Positions 11,305 through 22,372 of a stretch of DNA of 64,000 bases are shown here, in pieces (position 1 is the first letter of the stretch; every line of letters begins with the position of its first letter). A program made the position numbers and the translations under genes. The DNA comes from Phyllostachys edulis (taxonomy: Eukaryota; Streptophyta; Magnoliopsida; Poales; Poaceae). Location: NCBI GenBank assembly GCA_036346405.1, contig CM070568.1, positions 33,638,820 to 33,702,819 of the forward strand, written 5' to 3'. Below the pieces are notes generated by a model, which worked only from the letters and a program-made list of their open reading frames with translations, ran no database searches and was not told where the DNA came from.

Positions 11305-11321
11305 CCCCACGGACGGCGCCA
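11305..11321 (-). other. Primer binding site of Tat gypsy 2
   Basis: On the minus strand this reads TGGCGCCGTCCGTGGGG. The TGGCGCCGT start is typical for Tat-type grass elements using a tRNA other than iMet. It directly follows the LTR. Confidence 0.75.
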
Positions 11322-11977
11322 ACTTTCGTCGCAAAAAAGACCAAACGGTAGAAAAAGGGGACCTCAGGTGCCCACATAAGGGGCTGAAGGATCCTCAAAG
11401 AGGGGCTCAGTTGCCAGGAAATAAGTGTGTATTAATTGCCTAAAAAACTGAGTCTGAGTTATTACATAGGGGAAGGTGGTTATTTATAGCTTTCCGACAA
11501 GGCATATGAGATTACAGATCTACCCCTAAAAAGGACCTACGCCCGTAGGGGTTGCAGGGACTTTCCCTACACCTACACGTAGCCTCTGGCTCATGCTGGA
11601 TCCTCCTGGTCTTGGTCCACCGGGTTGGTGCATCTAGTTCACCGGTGTCCTTCTACCCTTCGCTACGCGCGGGGTGCCCCTAGGCTGAAGGGCTCCGGAC
11701 ACCCTTCTGCTCTCCACGAGGTAGCCCCAGGGACTCCTGACATCTGGGCTTTGGGGTGCCTCAGTGACCCTCTGGGGCACCTCGACGACCCTTTGGGGCC
11801 TTCGCGCCTCTTTCGGACCCCCTGGAAGGAATGCCCGGTACCCTCAGGGAGGGACCTCTTTGCACCTCCATCGCAGGGCCTTCGCGGGAGGCCCTGCGGT
11901 CTTCGCCTGGTTGCTGGGCCTTCGCGGGAGGCCCTGCAGTTTTCGCCTGGTCACTAAGGCCGGTGGGGCCTCCCCTA
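11322..11977 (-). mobile_element. 5' LTR of Tat gypsy 2
   Basis: The inner edge is set by the PBS (minus-strand ...GCGACGAAAGT|TGGCGCC). The outer edge is placed at ...CCTACAACA, that is TGTTGTAGGGG on the minus strand, where plus-strand copia coding sequence starts. A TATAAATA box lies on the minus strand at 11481-11490. The inner terminus lacks a clean CA, so the edges are uncertain by a few bases. CCTTCGCGGGAGGCCCTGC is duplicated in tandem at 11878-11936. Confidence 0.65.
11481..11490 (-). promoter_or_regulatory. LTR TATA box
   Basis: GCTATAAATA on the minus strand, inside the Tat gypsy 2 LTR at a plausible U3/R position. Confidence 0.55.
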
Positions 11978-12008
11978 CAACACTTCAGTTTAGAGAAAAC
12001 CCTCTGTT

Positions 12009-12775
12009 TTGTATTTTCGAGTTTTTAGAGCCAAGTGTTTCATTCTCAAGACAGGAAACCTAGATAAATTCGAGTCAAGGACTTCTGATGGTTTATTTTT
12101 TGGTTATCCTACATATTTGAGGAGTTTTCGGGTTCTTAATATTGAGACTAACATTATCAAGGAGACATGCAATGTCACCTTTGATAAGACTAGCCCTAGA
12201 GCTAGATTAGACGTTTCAGGTGACACACAGGCAACATTGAGCATCTTTGTGGAGGAAGATGAAGACAAAGCTGAAGATTGTCTTCCGCCTACTACTGTTA
12301 TTGCTCCTGATCAAATTAAAGAACCTGCTTCCACTACTTCACCTTCAGTTAAGGCTCCTATTGCATCTTCATCATCGGCAGTACCTGCGGAGGTCGAAGA
12401 GGAGCTATCTCTCCCAGACGCTCTACTTCACATTCAGAGACGTCATCCCCCGGATCAAATGATTGGTCATCCTCATGAGTGAGTCACTCACTCTAGGTAT
12501 CACGATCCGAGTCTCTACTCCCATTCTGCATTTGTTGCTTCTTTCAAACCCCGTGATATATCACATGCTTTATCTGATTCGAGCTGGGTCAATGCCATGC
12601 ATGAGGTGTTAGAGAACTTTATGAGGAATAAGGTCTGGAACCTAGTAGAGCCTCCTAGTGGTCATAATGTGATAGGAATCTGTTGGGTGCTAAAAAATAA
12701 ACAAAGTGAGGATGGTTATGTGGTTAGAAACAAGACAAGATTGGTAGCTCAGAGAACTTGGTCAAGAAGGTAATT
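12009..12775 (+). pseudogene. Ty1/copia integrase C-terminus to RT start
   Basis: The open frame 12009-12482 reads FRAKCFILKTGNLDKFESRT, SDGLFFGYPTYLRSFRVLN and NVTFDKTSP, the integrase C-terminal block of Sirevirus-like copia polyproteins, followed by an acidic, serine/proline-rich linker. After a stop near 12482, SSWVNAMHEVLENFMRN, VWNLVEPP and NKQSEDGYVVRNKTRLVAQ mark the start of RT. Coding sequence ends at about 12752-12775. The same region of the second Sirevirus (43159-44014, minus strand) is clearly related. The fragment is truncated at both ends, by a gypsy LTR on the left and by the Tat antisense-gene promoter region on the right. Confidence 0.8.
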
Positions 12776-12920
12776 TCGCTTGAGGTGTAAAGACAGACTT
12801 GGTTTTCTCGAACAAACAAATTGAAGAATCTTAAACGACTCTCATAGACATGTCTGTTGGAGTGGTTCCCAAAGAGGTGGGAACTGTTGGGTTGCCACGT
12901 CTTTAACTCAAGTGTACAGT

Positions 12921-12927
12921 TATAAAA
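12921..12927 (+). promoter_or_regulatory. Possible TATA box of the Tat antisense gene
   Basis: TATAAAA about 150 bases before the Met at 13072. The 12776-13071 stretch holds no ORF and would be promoter and 5' UTR. Position is the only support. Confidence 0.4.
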
Positions 12928-13071
12928 ACTTACCGTGGGTGTGATTCTAGGGTTCTTACTTTTTCTCCAATCACTCCAACTGTTCATCGAGCTCTTGCAC
13001 TCTCCGTCGCCAACCAAATTGTACGTCCTCTAGAGACCTTTCCAAATCCAAATCTCACTTCCTTGAGAAAG

Positions 13072-13997
13072 ATGGCTGGAACCACTTCCCAGTGGGCTGA
13101 ATCAGAGATGGATGTGGCCAAAATGAAGGCTTTGGTCACCGCCAAAAAGATCCCGAAGAAAGAGTTTGTGAACTGGTTTGAAGCTTCGGGACAACATTCG
13201 CTATCAGGGGAGATAGGCCAAATGCTCGTCTTCCAGGTGTACTGTGAGTGTGGCCTTCGATTGCCTGCTCACCCTTTTCTCACACTCGTACTCGAGTACT
13301 TCAGGGTGAAATTGGTGAACCTTGTTTCCAATTCCATCACGATGTTGAGCGTGTTCATATACTTGTGTGAGGCCTGCTTGGGAATTCTGACCGACTTGGA
13401 GCTATTCCAATATTTCTACGGGATGACCAGAATAGCGGGAGTCGCCGGTAGCTGTGGTCTGAAGCTCCACGATGGGAAGTCCAAGGAGTACATTCAGATG
13501 TTCACCCGGTCGTCATGGCCGGGGTGGAAGAAGTGGTTCTACTGGAAGACGACCAGTGAAGACAACCTTTCTTTCGGGGAAAGTTGCCGAGAAGATTTCC
13601 TCCTGGGATTCAACTTCCAAGGATCTTAGCCGGATAGCCCTCTATATTCAAGCCATCAAAGACTTGAAGGAAGAGAGGCTCACTGGATGGCACAAAAGGA
13701 TTTCATCACGTGTCGTATTAGCCCTCCGAAGAAACGAGCACTTCCCATGTGGAGGTGCTCGGGGCCAAAAGACTTGACCAGAGATTACGAGAGAGGTAAG
13801 TAAATTTTTTTAACTTAGCTCCCTTTTGGTTAATCTTAAGCCTATCAACTGAGTGTCTTATTTTCTTGCGTAGATCTCTTACAAATGGATATTGGCATCC
13901 GAGTCAAGCTCATTTGTGAGAAAGCTTCGCCACCAGTGTCGTCGTTCCTCAAATCTTGGCGGTCTTGTCTGCGGAAGACAAAATGGAACGCCTAAAG
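13072..13997 (+). pseudogene. Tat antisense ORF, 5' exons (PF04195-like)
   Basis: Grass Tat elements carry an antisense gene annotated 'putative gypsy-type transposon'; its function is unknown. From MAGTTSQWAESEMD the protein shows the family's core: LRLPAHPFLTLVLEYF, NSITMLSVFIYLCEACLGI and LELFQYFYGMTR, then WPGWKKWFYW. Near 13580 the frame shifts (SWDSTSKDLSRIALYIQAIK in a second frame), and it shifts again before PPKKRALPMWRCSGPKDLTR. The exon ends at a donor GAGAG|GTAAG (13795). A second exon 13874-13997 sits between CGTAG| and AAAG|GTAAT. The MULE at 14192 separates it from the 3' exons. The two frameshifts make it a pseudogene. Confidence 0.75.
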
Positions 13998-14032
13998 GTA
14001 ATCAAAGACTGATTTTATCTTTAGGATCTCAT

Positions 14033-14175
14033 AGTCGTAGAAGGACTTACGACCAGGGGATTGTCGTAGAAAAACTTACGACTAGGTACTGGTCTTAGAA
14101 GGACTTATGACCAGGGGATTGTCGTAGAAAACTTACGACTAGGTATTGGTCGTAGAAGGACATACAACCAGGGTA
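14033..14175. repeat. GTCGTAGAA...TTACGAC repeat array, copy 1 (intron)
   Basis: Tandem, imperfectly palindromic units of GTCGTAGAAGGACTTACGACCAGG alternate with GTCGTAGAAAAACTTACGACTAGG. The array lies in an intron of the Tat antisense gene, just before the MULE insertion. Related arrays lie at 19615-19795 and in the Tat LTR at 53525-53755. Confidence 0.85.
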
Positions 14176-14182
14176 TGGTCGC

Positions 14183-14191
14183 AAGAAATGA
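14183..14191. repeat. 9-bp target-site duplication of the MULE (left)
   Basis: AAGAAATGA, repeated exactly at 18095-18103. Nine bases is the standard MULE duplication length. Confidence 0.9.
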
Positions 14192-14192
14192 C

Positions 14193-14410
14193 GAATTTTT
14201 TTTTTAAAAGATATTTATAAAAATAAATAGTCGCCCCCAAAAAATTACAAAAATGGGTTCCTGTCACCAGTTGGGACCCTGTAGGCCCCCTGTCACCAGT
14301 TCAGCTACCTATCGGCAGTTCAACTGGCGACAGGAAGTGAACAGTCTTCCTGTCGCCATTTGAACTGGTGACAGCTTCCTGTCGCCCTTTGAAATGACGA
14401 CAGGGAAGCA
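14193..14410. repeat. MULE left TIR and subterminal palindromes
   Basis: The TIR (to about 14262) is followed by a cluster of CCTGTCGCCAGTT/AACTGGCGACAGG words in both orientations (14270-14405). Several pair to form palindromes such as GGCAGTTCAACTGGCGAC. The right end has the same arrangement. Confidence 0.85.
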
Positions 14411-14698
14411 TGACCCTATATAAACCTCTTGAAACCGTAAAATTCGGCACATGACTCACTTTTATTCAGAAAGAAGAGAAGGAGAGAAGAGAGAGTAGAG
14501 AGGAGGAGAGAAGCTAGCGAAGCGCTGCCCGTCCGGTTGCCCACCTCTTAGGTAATTTTTTTTAACCGAATGGATTACATAGTTTTAGATGTATAGTTAC
14601 GTAGTGCAGTATGTTTTACATAATACTTTCCGTGGGTAGTCTAGTTTTAGATATGTGGTTAATCGTGGAAATGTTCTTTATGGTGCAGTGCATCAAAT

Positions 14699-17398
14699 AT
14701 GTCTGACGTCGCCAATTTGAAAATTTACTATGGTCAAGGGACTATTATGGAGGGTCCTGAGGGGATTGATTTGTGTTATTTTCAATCGGCGATTGTGCTC
14801 CTACCAAAACCAGAGCAGTGTATATGGGGCGTTGTGATGCGGTGGTTGCTCCACACATTTCAAGTGGACCGTGATGTGTACGATCTGAGATTGAGTTGCC
14901 TTGCCCCGCGGGTAGCACAGCCCACATATTGGGAGTTAGTCAAGCTGAAGGGAACAAATTCATGGCAGTCATATGTACGCATGGCAAGGGAGGGTGGGTG
15001 GAAATTGGTCCTTATGGTCCAGGCATATGCCAAACCCACTCCTCCATCCGCGGTTGAACAAGAAGGGGGTGCTGACGCCAAGAAGAAGTCGGGAACTCCA
15101 GCCACAGTGCGGCACACACAATGGCTGAAGCTCTAGGAGTTGCTGATGCTGTCGATGAAGAACCCATGGAATTAGCTCCTTCGGTCAGGCAAGCTAGTGG
15201 TCTTGCTGACGAGGGTGAGGAGGTGGAAGCCGTAGTACAAAGAATGGATCTCGAAGACCAAGACTACATGGCATTGTCTGAAGATGAAGGTTCCGACGAC
15301 GAGGATGATGTGGACCAACAGGCGGTTCCATCCGAGTGGAACACATACCAGTTCGAGAACCTCGTCGTCAACGAAGGCTCCCATGTGCTGTGGGAGTACA
15401 ACCAAAGCGAGGTCAGTCTAGGAGCTATGTACAAATGCAAGGAGGCTGTGCAGGACGCGATCAAATTCTGGGCCTTGTCGGTGCGGCGCACATTGACAGT
15501 CGTCAAGTCTACCCCTAGATTCTACGACATGAAGTGCAGCATAGAGAGATTTCCTTGGTGAGTGCACGCATTTTAGCCTAAGTGGGACACCTACTAGAAG
15601 TGCTCTATAGTGGTCCCTCACACATGCGACGTTTCTGAGTCAGTGCAGTCCTACCGAAACATGTCATCAGGCTTCATCGCCAACCTCATGTATAGTGAGA
15701 TCGTGGATAATCTAGATTTGAGCCACGATCCATCATTCGGGCGATTGAGACAAGGTTCCAGTACACAATCAGCTATGCCAAGGCTTGGAAGGCAAAACAG
15801 AAGGCATTGGAATCAAGGTTCAACACGTTCGAGGATTCCTACCACAACCTCCCTAGGCAACTCCGAGTCATGCAAGACAAGAATCCCGGCACCCATATCG
15901 ACATTCAAGACACCACGTATCCGAAGTGGGCTAATAAGAGGGTACTGAAGCGAGCATTCTTCACTTTTGGTCCATGCATCAATGCATTCCGGCACTACCG
16001 CCCAATCTTGTGCGTAGATGGCACATTCTTGACTGGGAAGTACAAGGGCCAGATACTGACTACAATAGTGACAGACGGGAACAATCAAGTTCTTCCCGTG
16101 GCATTTGCTTTTGTTGAAAGCGAGAACACAGACAGCTGGTTGTGGTTCCTGAAGAATATGAGGATTTCTATTGTGCAAGGTCGTCCCAACGTATGTCTCA
16201 TACATGACGGCATGCAAGCCTGCTGCGTGCAATAACCCAGCTGCAACAAGGAGAGAACGTACCACTTCCATGGCCGGATCTACAGAGCAGGTGGTGCATG
16301 AGGCACTTGGGTGCATACTTCTATAAGCAGTTTCACAACAAGGACTTGATGAACCTGTTTAAGCGGCTGTGCAACCAGAACCAACAACGGAAGTTCGAAG
16401 CACTTTAGAAGATTCTGGATGAGCAGACCCAGACACACAGAAGGGAGGCAGTGACGAGGGGTGCCCCAAGCGCTGACCAAGCCCCCAAAGCATTGCCATA
16501 GCTATCCACAGATGCTCCCAGATTGACGAGGAGGATGGGGGCGCAGGTGAAATGCTTCTCGAACTGGATTGAGCACTAGCCTAAGGAGAAGTGGTCGCTG
16601 CTACATGACAGGGGTGGTGCTTGTTATGGTGTCATGACAACTAATCTAGCCGAGGTGTACAACTGGGTCATCCGCGGCGCAAAGTGTCTCCCTTTGGTTG
16701 GTATTGTGGAGGCAATTCTCCGCGGTACGACGGACTACTTTGTTGACAGAAGCAACAACGCGTCGCTCGCCATGGCAAATGACAGAATACTATACTCCGC
16801 CATAGTCACCAAGTACATGGAGGAGAAGAGCAAGAAGGGTGAGATGCACTGGGCATTCAAGATGGGCACAAGGGAGCTTCGCTTCGAGATAATGTGCAGG
16901 GATAAAGGATGTCGCGGGACAAACCGCAAGAGGGTCACCCATGAGTGCACGATACGCTGTGGTAGTTGCATATGCACTTGCAACAAGCCCCTTCTTCTGC
17001 ATAGGCCCTGCTCCTATGTCATAATCGCATGTTCGATGGTGGCGCAGCATCCCGGTCAGTATCTCTCTGACTATTTCACCGAGGCGGTGATGCAAACCTG
17101 GACTGGGGAGATGTACGGTTACGCTGTGGTTGGCCATTTCACTGGCCATCTGACCTGGGAGCAACTAATCTAGGCCGCGGACATTGATAGGCTCAAGGAA
17201 AAAGTTGGCCGGCGACAGGTACGGCGCATCAGGAACGACATGGATGAAGCAGAAACCGGACGTCGTACGAAGAAGTGCTCCATTTGCAGGGAGTTTGGGC
17301 ACACCTTCAAGAGATGCCCCACAAGAAATCCTCAGGACGAAGGAGACTTCGGCACTCCGGACGTTGCCGCGGAGACCTCATCCGATCGCCCGACTTGA
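14699..17398 (+). pseudogene. MuDR-type transposase, several frame breaks
   Basis: MULE transposases cut and paste the element using a DDE nuclease. From MSDVANLKIYYG (14699) the order is: N-terminal region; an acidic linker; a MuDR N-terminal domain (FWALSVRRTLTVVKSTP, near 15470); AIETRFQYTISYAKAWKAKQ; the DDE core with ILCVDGTFLTGKYKGQIL (about 16005) and AFVESENTDSWLWFL (about 16110); a SWIM-type zinc finger (CTCNKPLLLHRPCSYVIIAC, 16975-17035); and a C-terminal CCHC knuckle CSICREFGHTFKRC (17277-17320). Breaks: frameshifts near 15120, 15725 and 16225, stops near 15560 and 16580, and a TAG at 17171 after which the same frame continues. All domains are present, so decay is recent, but this copy is unlikely to make active protein. 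It is the only coding unit of the transposon. Confidence 0.85.
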
Positions 17399-17874
17399 GG
17401 CAGTCCACATGGAGGACATTGAGGTCGTGACCACGAGAAAGCACAGATAGGAGTAATATGTTATTGCCAATGTTCTGAATTATCATTTTGATTTGAAACA
17501 AATTAAGTGTTGTGACGTTTTGCTGAATGTTATGTAATATCAGTGTGATTTGTTGTAGTTTTGATAGTAATGGCAAATTCACATTTGTTTCCTTACATAA
17601 TATGCCGTGCATGTACATGAGCAATGTTATGCAAAAGCTCATTTCTCCAAAGTTCTACACCATGTATGAATTCCCAGGCACATCACAATATCACTTACCT
17701 TCTTACTTAAGAATCATTGATACCTCAATCGTCCTCGAAAAATTCTTGAGAAATTCATCGCACTAGAACAACATACGACGATCGCAAAATGTTATTGTGA
17801 GTCTAACAGATTTTGTACCATTGAAAATCTACGAAAATCACAAACAGACTAATCAGATTAGGGTTTGATGTACC

Positions 17875-18094
17875 TATCGCCAGTTTAACTGGCGACAAGT
17901 ACATATCGCCAGTTCAACTCGCGATAGATACCTGGACCGAGACAGGAGAGGAAGAGGGTCCCTGTCACCAGTTCAACTGGCGATAGCTACCTGTCGCCAG
18001 TTGAACTGGCGATAGGAACCTATTTTTGTAATTTTTTGGGGCGACTATTTATTTTTGTAAATATCTTTTAAAATAATATTATTTAAAAAAATTC
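17875..18094. repeat. MULE right TIR and subterminal palindromes
   Basis: Palindromes built from CGCCAGTT(C/T/G)AACTGGCG occur at about 17878-17905, 17908-17932, 17963-17990 and 17993-18016. The TIR runs to 18094. One (CTGTCGCCAGTTGAACTGGCGATAGG) is a nearly perfect hairpin directly at the inner TIR edge. Confidence 0.85.
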
Positions 18095-18138
18095 AAGAAA
18101 TGATCACTTAGTAATATTTCTTTTTCTGACTCCTGCAG

Positions 18139-20185
18139 AAAGTAGGTATGGAAGACCGTCGGGACGACCAAGAGGTTGGTCTGATGGTCATTGGCACGGA
18201 GGTAGAGCAAGCCAAAGCTCCTTCGGCTAAAAAGCGTCGACTTGTAGGGGTCACCGATAAGGGAGACGTAGGCTCAAGCTCTACTACTTCGACCAGGCCT
18301 TTTGAGAAATGTGCTGTGGATATGGCTGCTGCAGAGAAAGCCAAGGCAGTCGAAGCGACCGAAGCTCTCAAATACAAAGCTCCCAAGACCAAGGTACCCT
18401 TCTACTACGACAACAAGACGTTCATAGTTTCTGCCTCTCATGGCTTTGTCAAACAACTAGAAAAGGAGAACTGGAAGAGCTTTATGTCTTTTGTGAAAGA
18501 AACCGCTGCGCCAGCAAGGCCCATAGTCAAGGGAAGTGATGTTCTTGGGGTGGTCAAGACAGGTATCGGCTATCCGGAAAGTTAGGAGGCTCAAGGAGCG
18601 GCAGTTCTCGTTCAAGACCCATGACCAGACGTGGTCATGGCTAATCCCATTCCTCAACTCGAATTTTGATCAGACATGGTCGAAAAGAAGAAGTCGAAGA
18701 AATCTTCTTTAGGGAAGGTTTCTTCTGGATTCAAGATCAAGTCCAGGAAACGAAGGTATATAAAAAGACAAAAGTGTAAGAACAACATTTACCTTTTGCT
18801 TTCTACAATTTGACGTGTTTTCCTTTTTGTAATCTTAGCCCAACTCCTCTAACCTCCAAAGACGTTCCAGTTGAGAAACCCACTGCTATTTCTTCGGCAG
18901 TCGGAGAGATAACAGTGGAGGTGGTCGAAGGATCGTCCACTGTCCATGTGGTGGAAGAGGCTGTTGTTGCTGAAGAGACTATGATCACTGAGGTGGTCGT
19001 GGAGCCAGAAGCGAAGACAGCGGAGGTAGCTGCGGAAGCATCCGGTCATGGCGGTGAAGCCTTCGATCACCACGCTGGGAAGGAAGTCATTGTAGATGTT
19101 CCCACCGGCCCTCAAGGTCAAGCTGCTGATGCCACCATTACCGAAGAAGAAGGGTCTGATTTCTTCGACCGTTCCTTCGGGTTCTCCGGCCCCGCATCTG
19201 TTGTGGGATCTTGTGCATTTAGATCTCATGATCAAATTCCTCACCCTAAGGATATTCCTAACAGGGGGAATATTTTCGATGACAAGCGTCTCGAACAGGT
19301 GTGGTGGAACCAAGTTTAAGAGATCGATGAACTGAAGAACCCCACAAGAGTATTCTCTTCGTTTGCTCGAACGAGCATTAATGTAAGTACCTACCGCCCA
19401 ACATTTACATATGTGGCTTTTCTCGCTTCTCACTGTCTTTCTTTATGTAGAAAGTTTTAGAACAAATTGTCACTGTTGCTGAATATAACTGACAACTTGT
19501 GCAGCTACAACAGGAGAAAGCGGTACTCTGTGAGCAGGCAGAGAGATGGTAAGTTACTACTACTCGTAGTCGTTTATGTTTCAACCACTTGCACAGTGCT
19601 CATGGGGAATGTCATAGAAAAACTTACGACTAGATACTGATCATAGAAGGACTTACGACCAGAGGATTGTCGTAGAAAAACTTACGACTAGGTACTAGTC
19701 GTAGAAGGACTTATGACCAAAGGATTGTTGTAGAAAAACTTACGACTAGATACAGTTCGTAGAAGGACTTACGACCAGGAAATGGTCATAGAAAATGACC
19801 ACTTGTTCTGTACTCATGTCTACTCTTAATCTATGTAGGTTTAAGAGCGATGAAAAGACCTTGGCTGATTCGCTCGACTACGAGAAAGTCGAAACAAAAA
19901 AGTTAAGGGAAGAGAAAGAGGATTTTCTGAAGAAACTTCAGGAGGCAAACACTACAATTCAAAAGTTGTTGGGACGAATAAATGGTAAGTTCTGAACTTA
20001 AGACCGCTTATGATAATGAACTTCTTTTCTTCTTCTAACTCTTATTCCTTTTCAGAAAAAGAGGTCAAAATAGGGAGGCTCGAAATTAAGGACAGAGAAA
20101 CGACCTTGATTGTTCACGAGATTTCCCGTATCGCCAAAGAAAAAGATTAGGAGATCAAGTCGTGGGAAGAGCGATATGCATCGGA
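18139..20185 (+). pseudogene. Tat antisense ORF, 3' exons with coiled coil
   Basis: Exons can be read by frame and splice signals. 18139-18561 (after CCTGCAG|) holds a basic/acidic region and FYYDNKTFIVSASHGFVKQL. 18838-19382 (after AATCTTAG|) has a Val/Glu-rich stretch and VVGSCAFRSHDQIPHPKDI, then an in-frame TAA at 19317 before EIDELKNPTRVF. 19505-19548 follows GTGCAG|. 19839-19984 follows TATGTAG| and is coiled-coil-like (SLDYEKVETKKLREEKEDFL). 20056-20185 follows TTTCAG| and carries one stop. Donors are GTAAGT-like. A C-terminal coiled coil is usual in this protein family. The last exon runs into minus-strand pol at about 20180, so the C-terminus is lost. Confidence 0.65.
19615..19795. 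repeat. GTCGTAGAA...TTACGAC repeat array, copy 2 (intron)
   Basis: Same alternating short palindromic units as at 14033, lying in the intron between the exons at 19505 and 19839. Confidence 0.85.
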
Positions 20186-20560
20186 TGAGTACCCCTTGAG
20201 TGCCTCGTTTATAGAGGACTCCTTCGATCAAAGTATACAATTTGGCCTTTCGGGATAAGCGATCTGCCTCAAGATCATCATCGGGTATTGTACCCTTTTG
20301 AAGATACTCGTAGATGGGATTTATACATGTATCCTTGTATTCTAGAGATGTCTCAATAGGAGCTGTCTTTGGTGTTTCGACCAGAGAAGGCTTCTGGAGC
20401 TGTTCCAAGAAGACTTCTTTTGGTACTTGTGATCGAGAAGAAGTCATATGAGCAAGATGATCTACGAGGAAATTATCCTTTCGAGGGATATATTGTACCG
20501 AAAAACCGAAAAAATGTTTTTCAAGCATTCAAACTTCTGATAAGTACCGAAACATGGTCG
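20180..20560 (-). pseudogene. Tat RNase H C-terminus and integrase zinc-finger start
   Basis: Minus-strand translation gives GFSVQYIPRKDNFLVDHLAH (end of the RNase H-like domain: the Q.IPR..N..AD.LA block) then a linker and AKLYTLIEGVLYKRGTQGVL, the start of the integrase HHCC region. The next codons (IRC) run straight into the coding strand of the antisense ORF, so the integrase core is deleted. Confidence 0.75.
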
Positions 20561-22330
20561 GGTTAGAGCACTGGTACTCTATTCCAACTTGATTCATGAC
20601 TAATTGAGAGTCTACTCTCACGAGTAGTCATCAAATCTCGAGCGCTTTCGCAGCTTGTATGCCAGCCAACAAACTTTCGTATTCTGCCACATTATTAGTG
20701 GCAGGAAAGTCGAATTGAATGGCATATTTTAAGGTCTCTCTTGTAGGAGATTCCAGGACCACCTTAGCCCCTAAGCCACTTAATGTAAGTGACCTATCAA
20801 AGTACATCGTCCACTAATCATGGGTATCGTACTGGGGATCCTGAACAGGTTCAGGATTTGTCCATTCAGCGACAAAGTCTGCCAAGATCTGGGATTTAAT
20901 GGCCATTAGGGACACGAAATAGAGGTCGAACTCCACAAGTTCTACTAACTATTTTGCCATGCGTCCCGCTGCTTCCCTGTTTTGGAGGACCACTCCTAAG
21001 TGAAACTCAGACAGCACAATTATCTTGTGCGCCTGAAAATAATGCCGTAGTTTCCTCGAAGACATAAGGAGGGCATATAGAAGTTTTTGGACCTAAGGGT
21101 AGCACTCTTTAGGCCCGTGTAAAGCTTCACTTACGTAGTAAATTGGTCGTTGGACGTTTTCATGTTCTACGACTAGTATTACGCTCACTGTTTGTGGCGT
21201 GGCAGCTAGATAAATTAAGAGTGTCTCTTCTGGTTTTGGAGAAACCAAAATAGGAGCACTTGTAAGATAGCTCTTGACATCCTCAAAGGCAGTATTTTCC
21301 TCTTCTGACCACTCGAAACCCTCGTGTTTCTTTAGAAGTTTGAAGAAATGAAGTCTTTTTTCTCCTAGTCGTGCGATGAAACGACTTAAACCGCCATGTA
21401 TCCTATGAGTTTCTGGACCTCTTTCTTTGTGCTTGGAGGGTGCATTTGCACAATGGCCTTTATATTTTCGGGATTTTCTTCGATTCCTCATGCAAAGACA
21501 AGAAATCCAAGCAATTTTTCTAAAGAGACTCCAAACACACACTTCTCAGGATTGAGTTTTAAGCGGTGCTTTCTGAGGTTGTTGAATGTTTCTTGCAAGT
21601 CAAAAATATGATTAAGTCGCTTGATGCTTTTTATGACTAGATCATCAACATGAGCTTCCAAATTTTGGCCTAGTTGAGGTGAAAAAGTCGATTGCATCAA
21701 GCGTTGAAAAGAAGCGCTAGCATTTTTTAGACCAAATGGCATTTTGACATAGCAAAATATTCCAAATAGAGTAATAAATGTGGTCTTTTCTTCATCTTCT
21801 AGACACATATTAATCTGACAGTAACCAGATATGCATCTAGAAAACTTAATGTTTCACAACCAACAGTAGAATCAACCAACTGATCGATACATGGTAAAGG
21901 AAAAATATTCTTTTGGACAAGCTTTATTGAGATCAGTGAAATCTACACACATACGCCACTTGCCATTAGACTTCCTAACCATTACAAAGTTGGCCAACCA
22001 CTCTAGGTGGTCGACTTCTCTTATAAAGCCCGCTTTAAGTAGCTTGTTCAACTCTAATCTAATAGCATCTCGTCGATCATGTGCAAATCTCTGTAATTTT
22101 TATTTTACGGGTTTCTTATTAGGCCGTAAAGCTAGCCTGTGCTTGATCACCTCCTTGGGGACTCCGGGCATGTCGAATGCTTGCCACGCGAAGACATTTG
22201 CGTTAGCTTGGAGGAAAGTGATGAGGGTGTCTTCCTATTTGGAGTCAGAAGTATCCCCGATGTGAACAGTCGTTGAGGGCTCCTCTGGATCTAGAGAAAC
22301 CTCTTTGACCTGGTCGTTCGGCTTTGGTGT
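20561..22330 (-). pseudogene. Tat gypsy reverse transcriptase and RNase H
   Basis: Read leftwards: EVDHLEWLANFVMVRKSNGK and WRMCVDFTDLNKACPK (about 21930-22020), PFGLKNASASFQRLM (about 21700), the catalytic AHVDDLVIK (about 21640, HVDD for the usual YVDD), NPEKCVFGV (about 21545), then KKHEGFEWSEEENTAFEDVK and PILVSPKPEETLLIYLA (RNase H connection). Frames change several times, for example near 21500, 21790 and 21850. The second half (20561-21100) contains degraded RNase H. It would have copied the element RNA, but is non-functional here. Confidence 0.8.
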
Positions 22331-22372
22331 AGTTTTAGGCTTCGACTGCTTGGTCGAAGGCTGCTCCTTGTT

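Larger units (their letters stand above)
14192..18094 (+). mobile_element. MULE (Mutator-like) DNA transposon, 3.9 kb
   Basis: The ends are inverted repeats of about 70-80 bp: left 14193-14262 and right 18011-18094 share AAAAGATATTTA(T/C)AAAAATA then AATAGTCGCCCC and AAAAAATTACAAAAAT. A 9-bp duplication AAGAAATGA flanks it (14183-14191 and 18095-18103). The inside encodes a MuDR-type transposase (14699-17398). The stretch 14411-14698 carries a 5' UTR with a possible intron (TTAG|GTAATT to GTGCAG). 17399-17870 is AT-rich 3' sequence without a gene. It sits in an intron of the Tat antisense gene. Confidence 0.9.
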
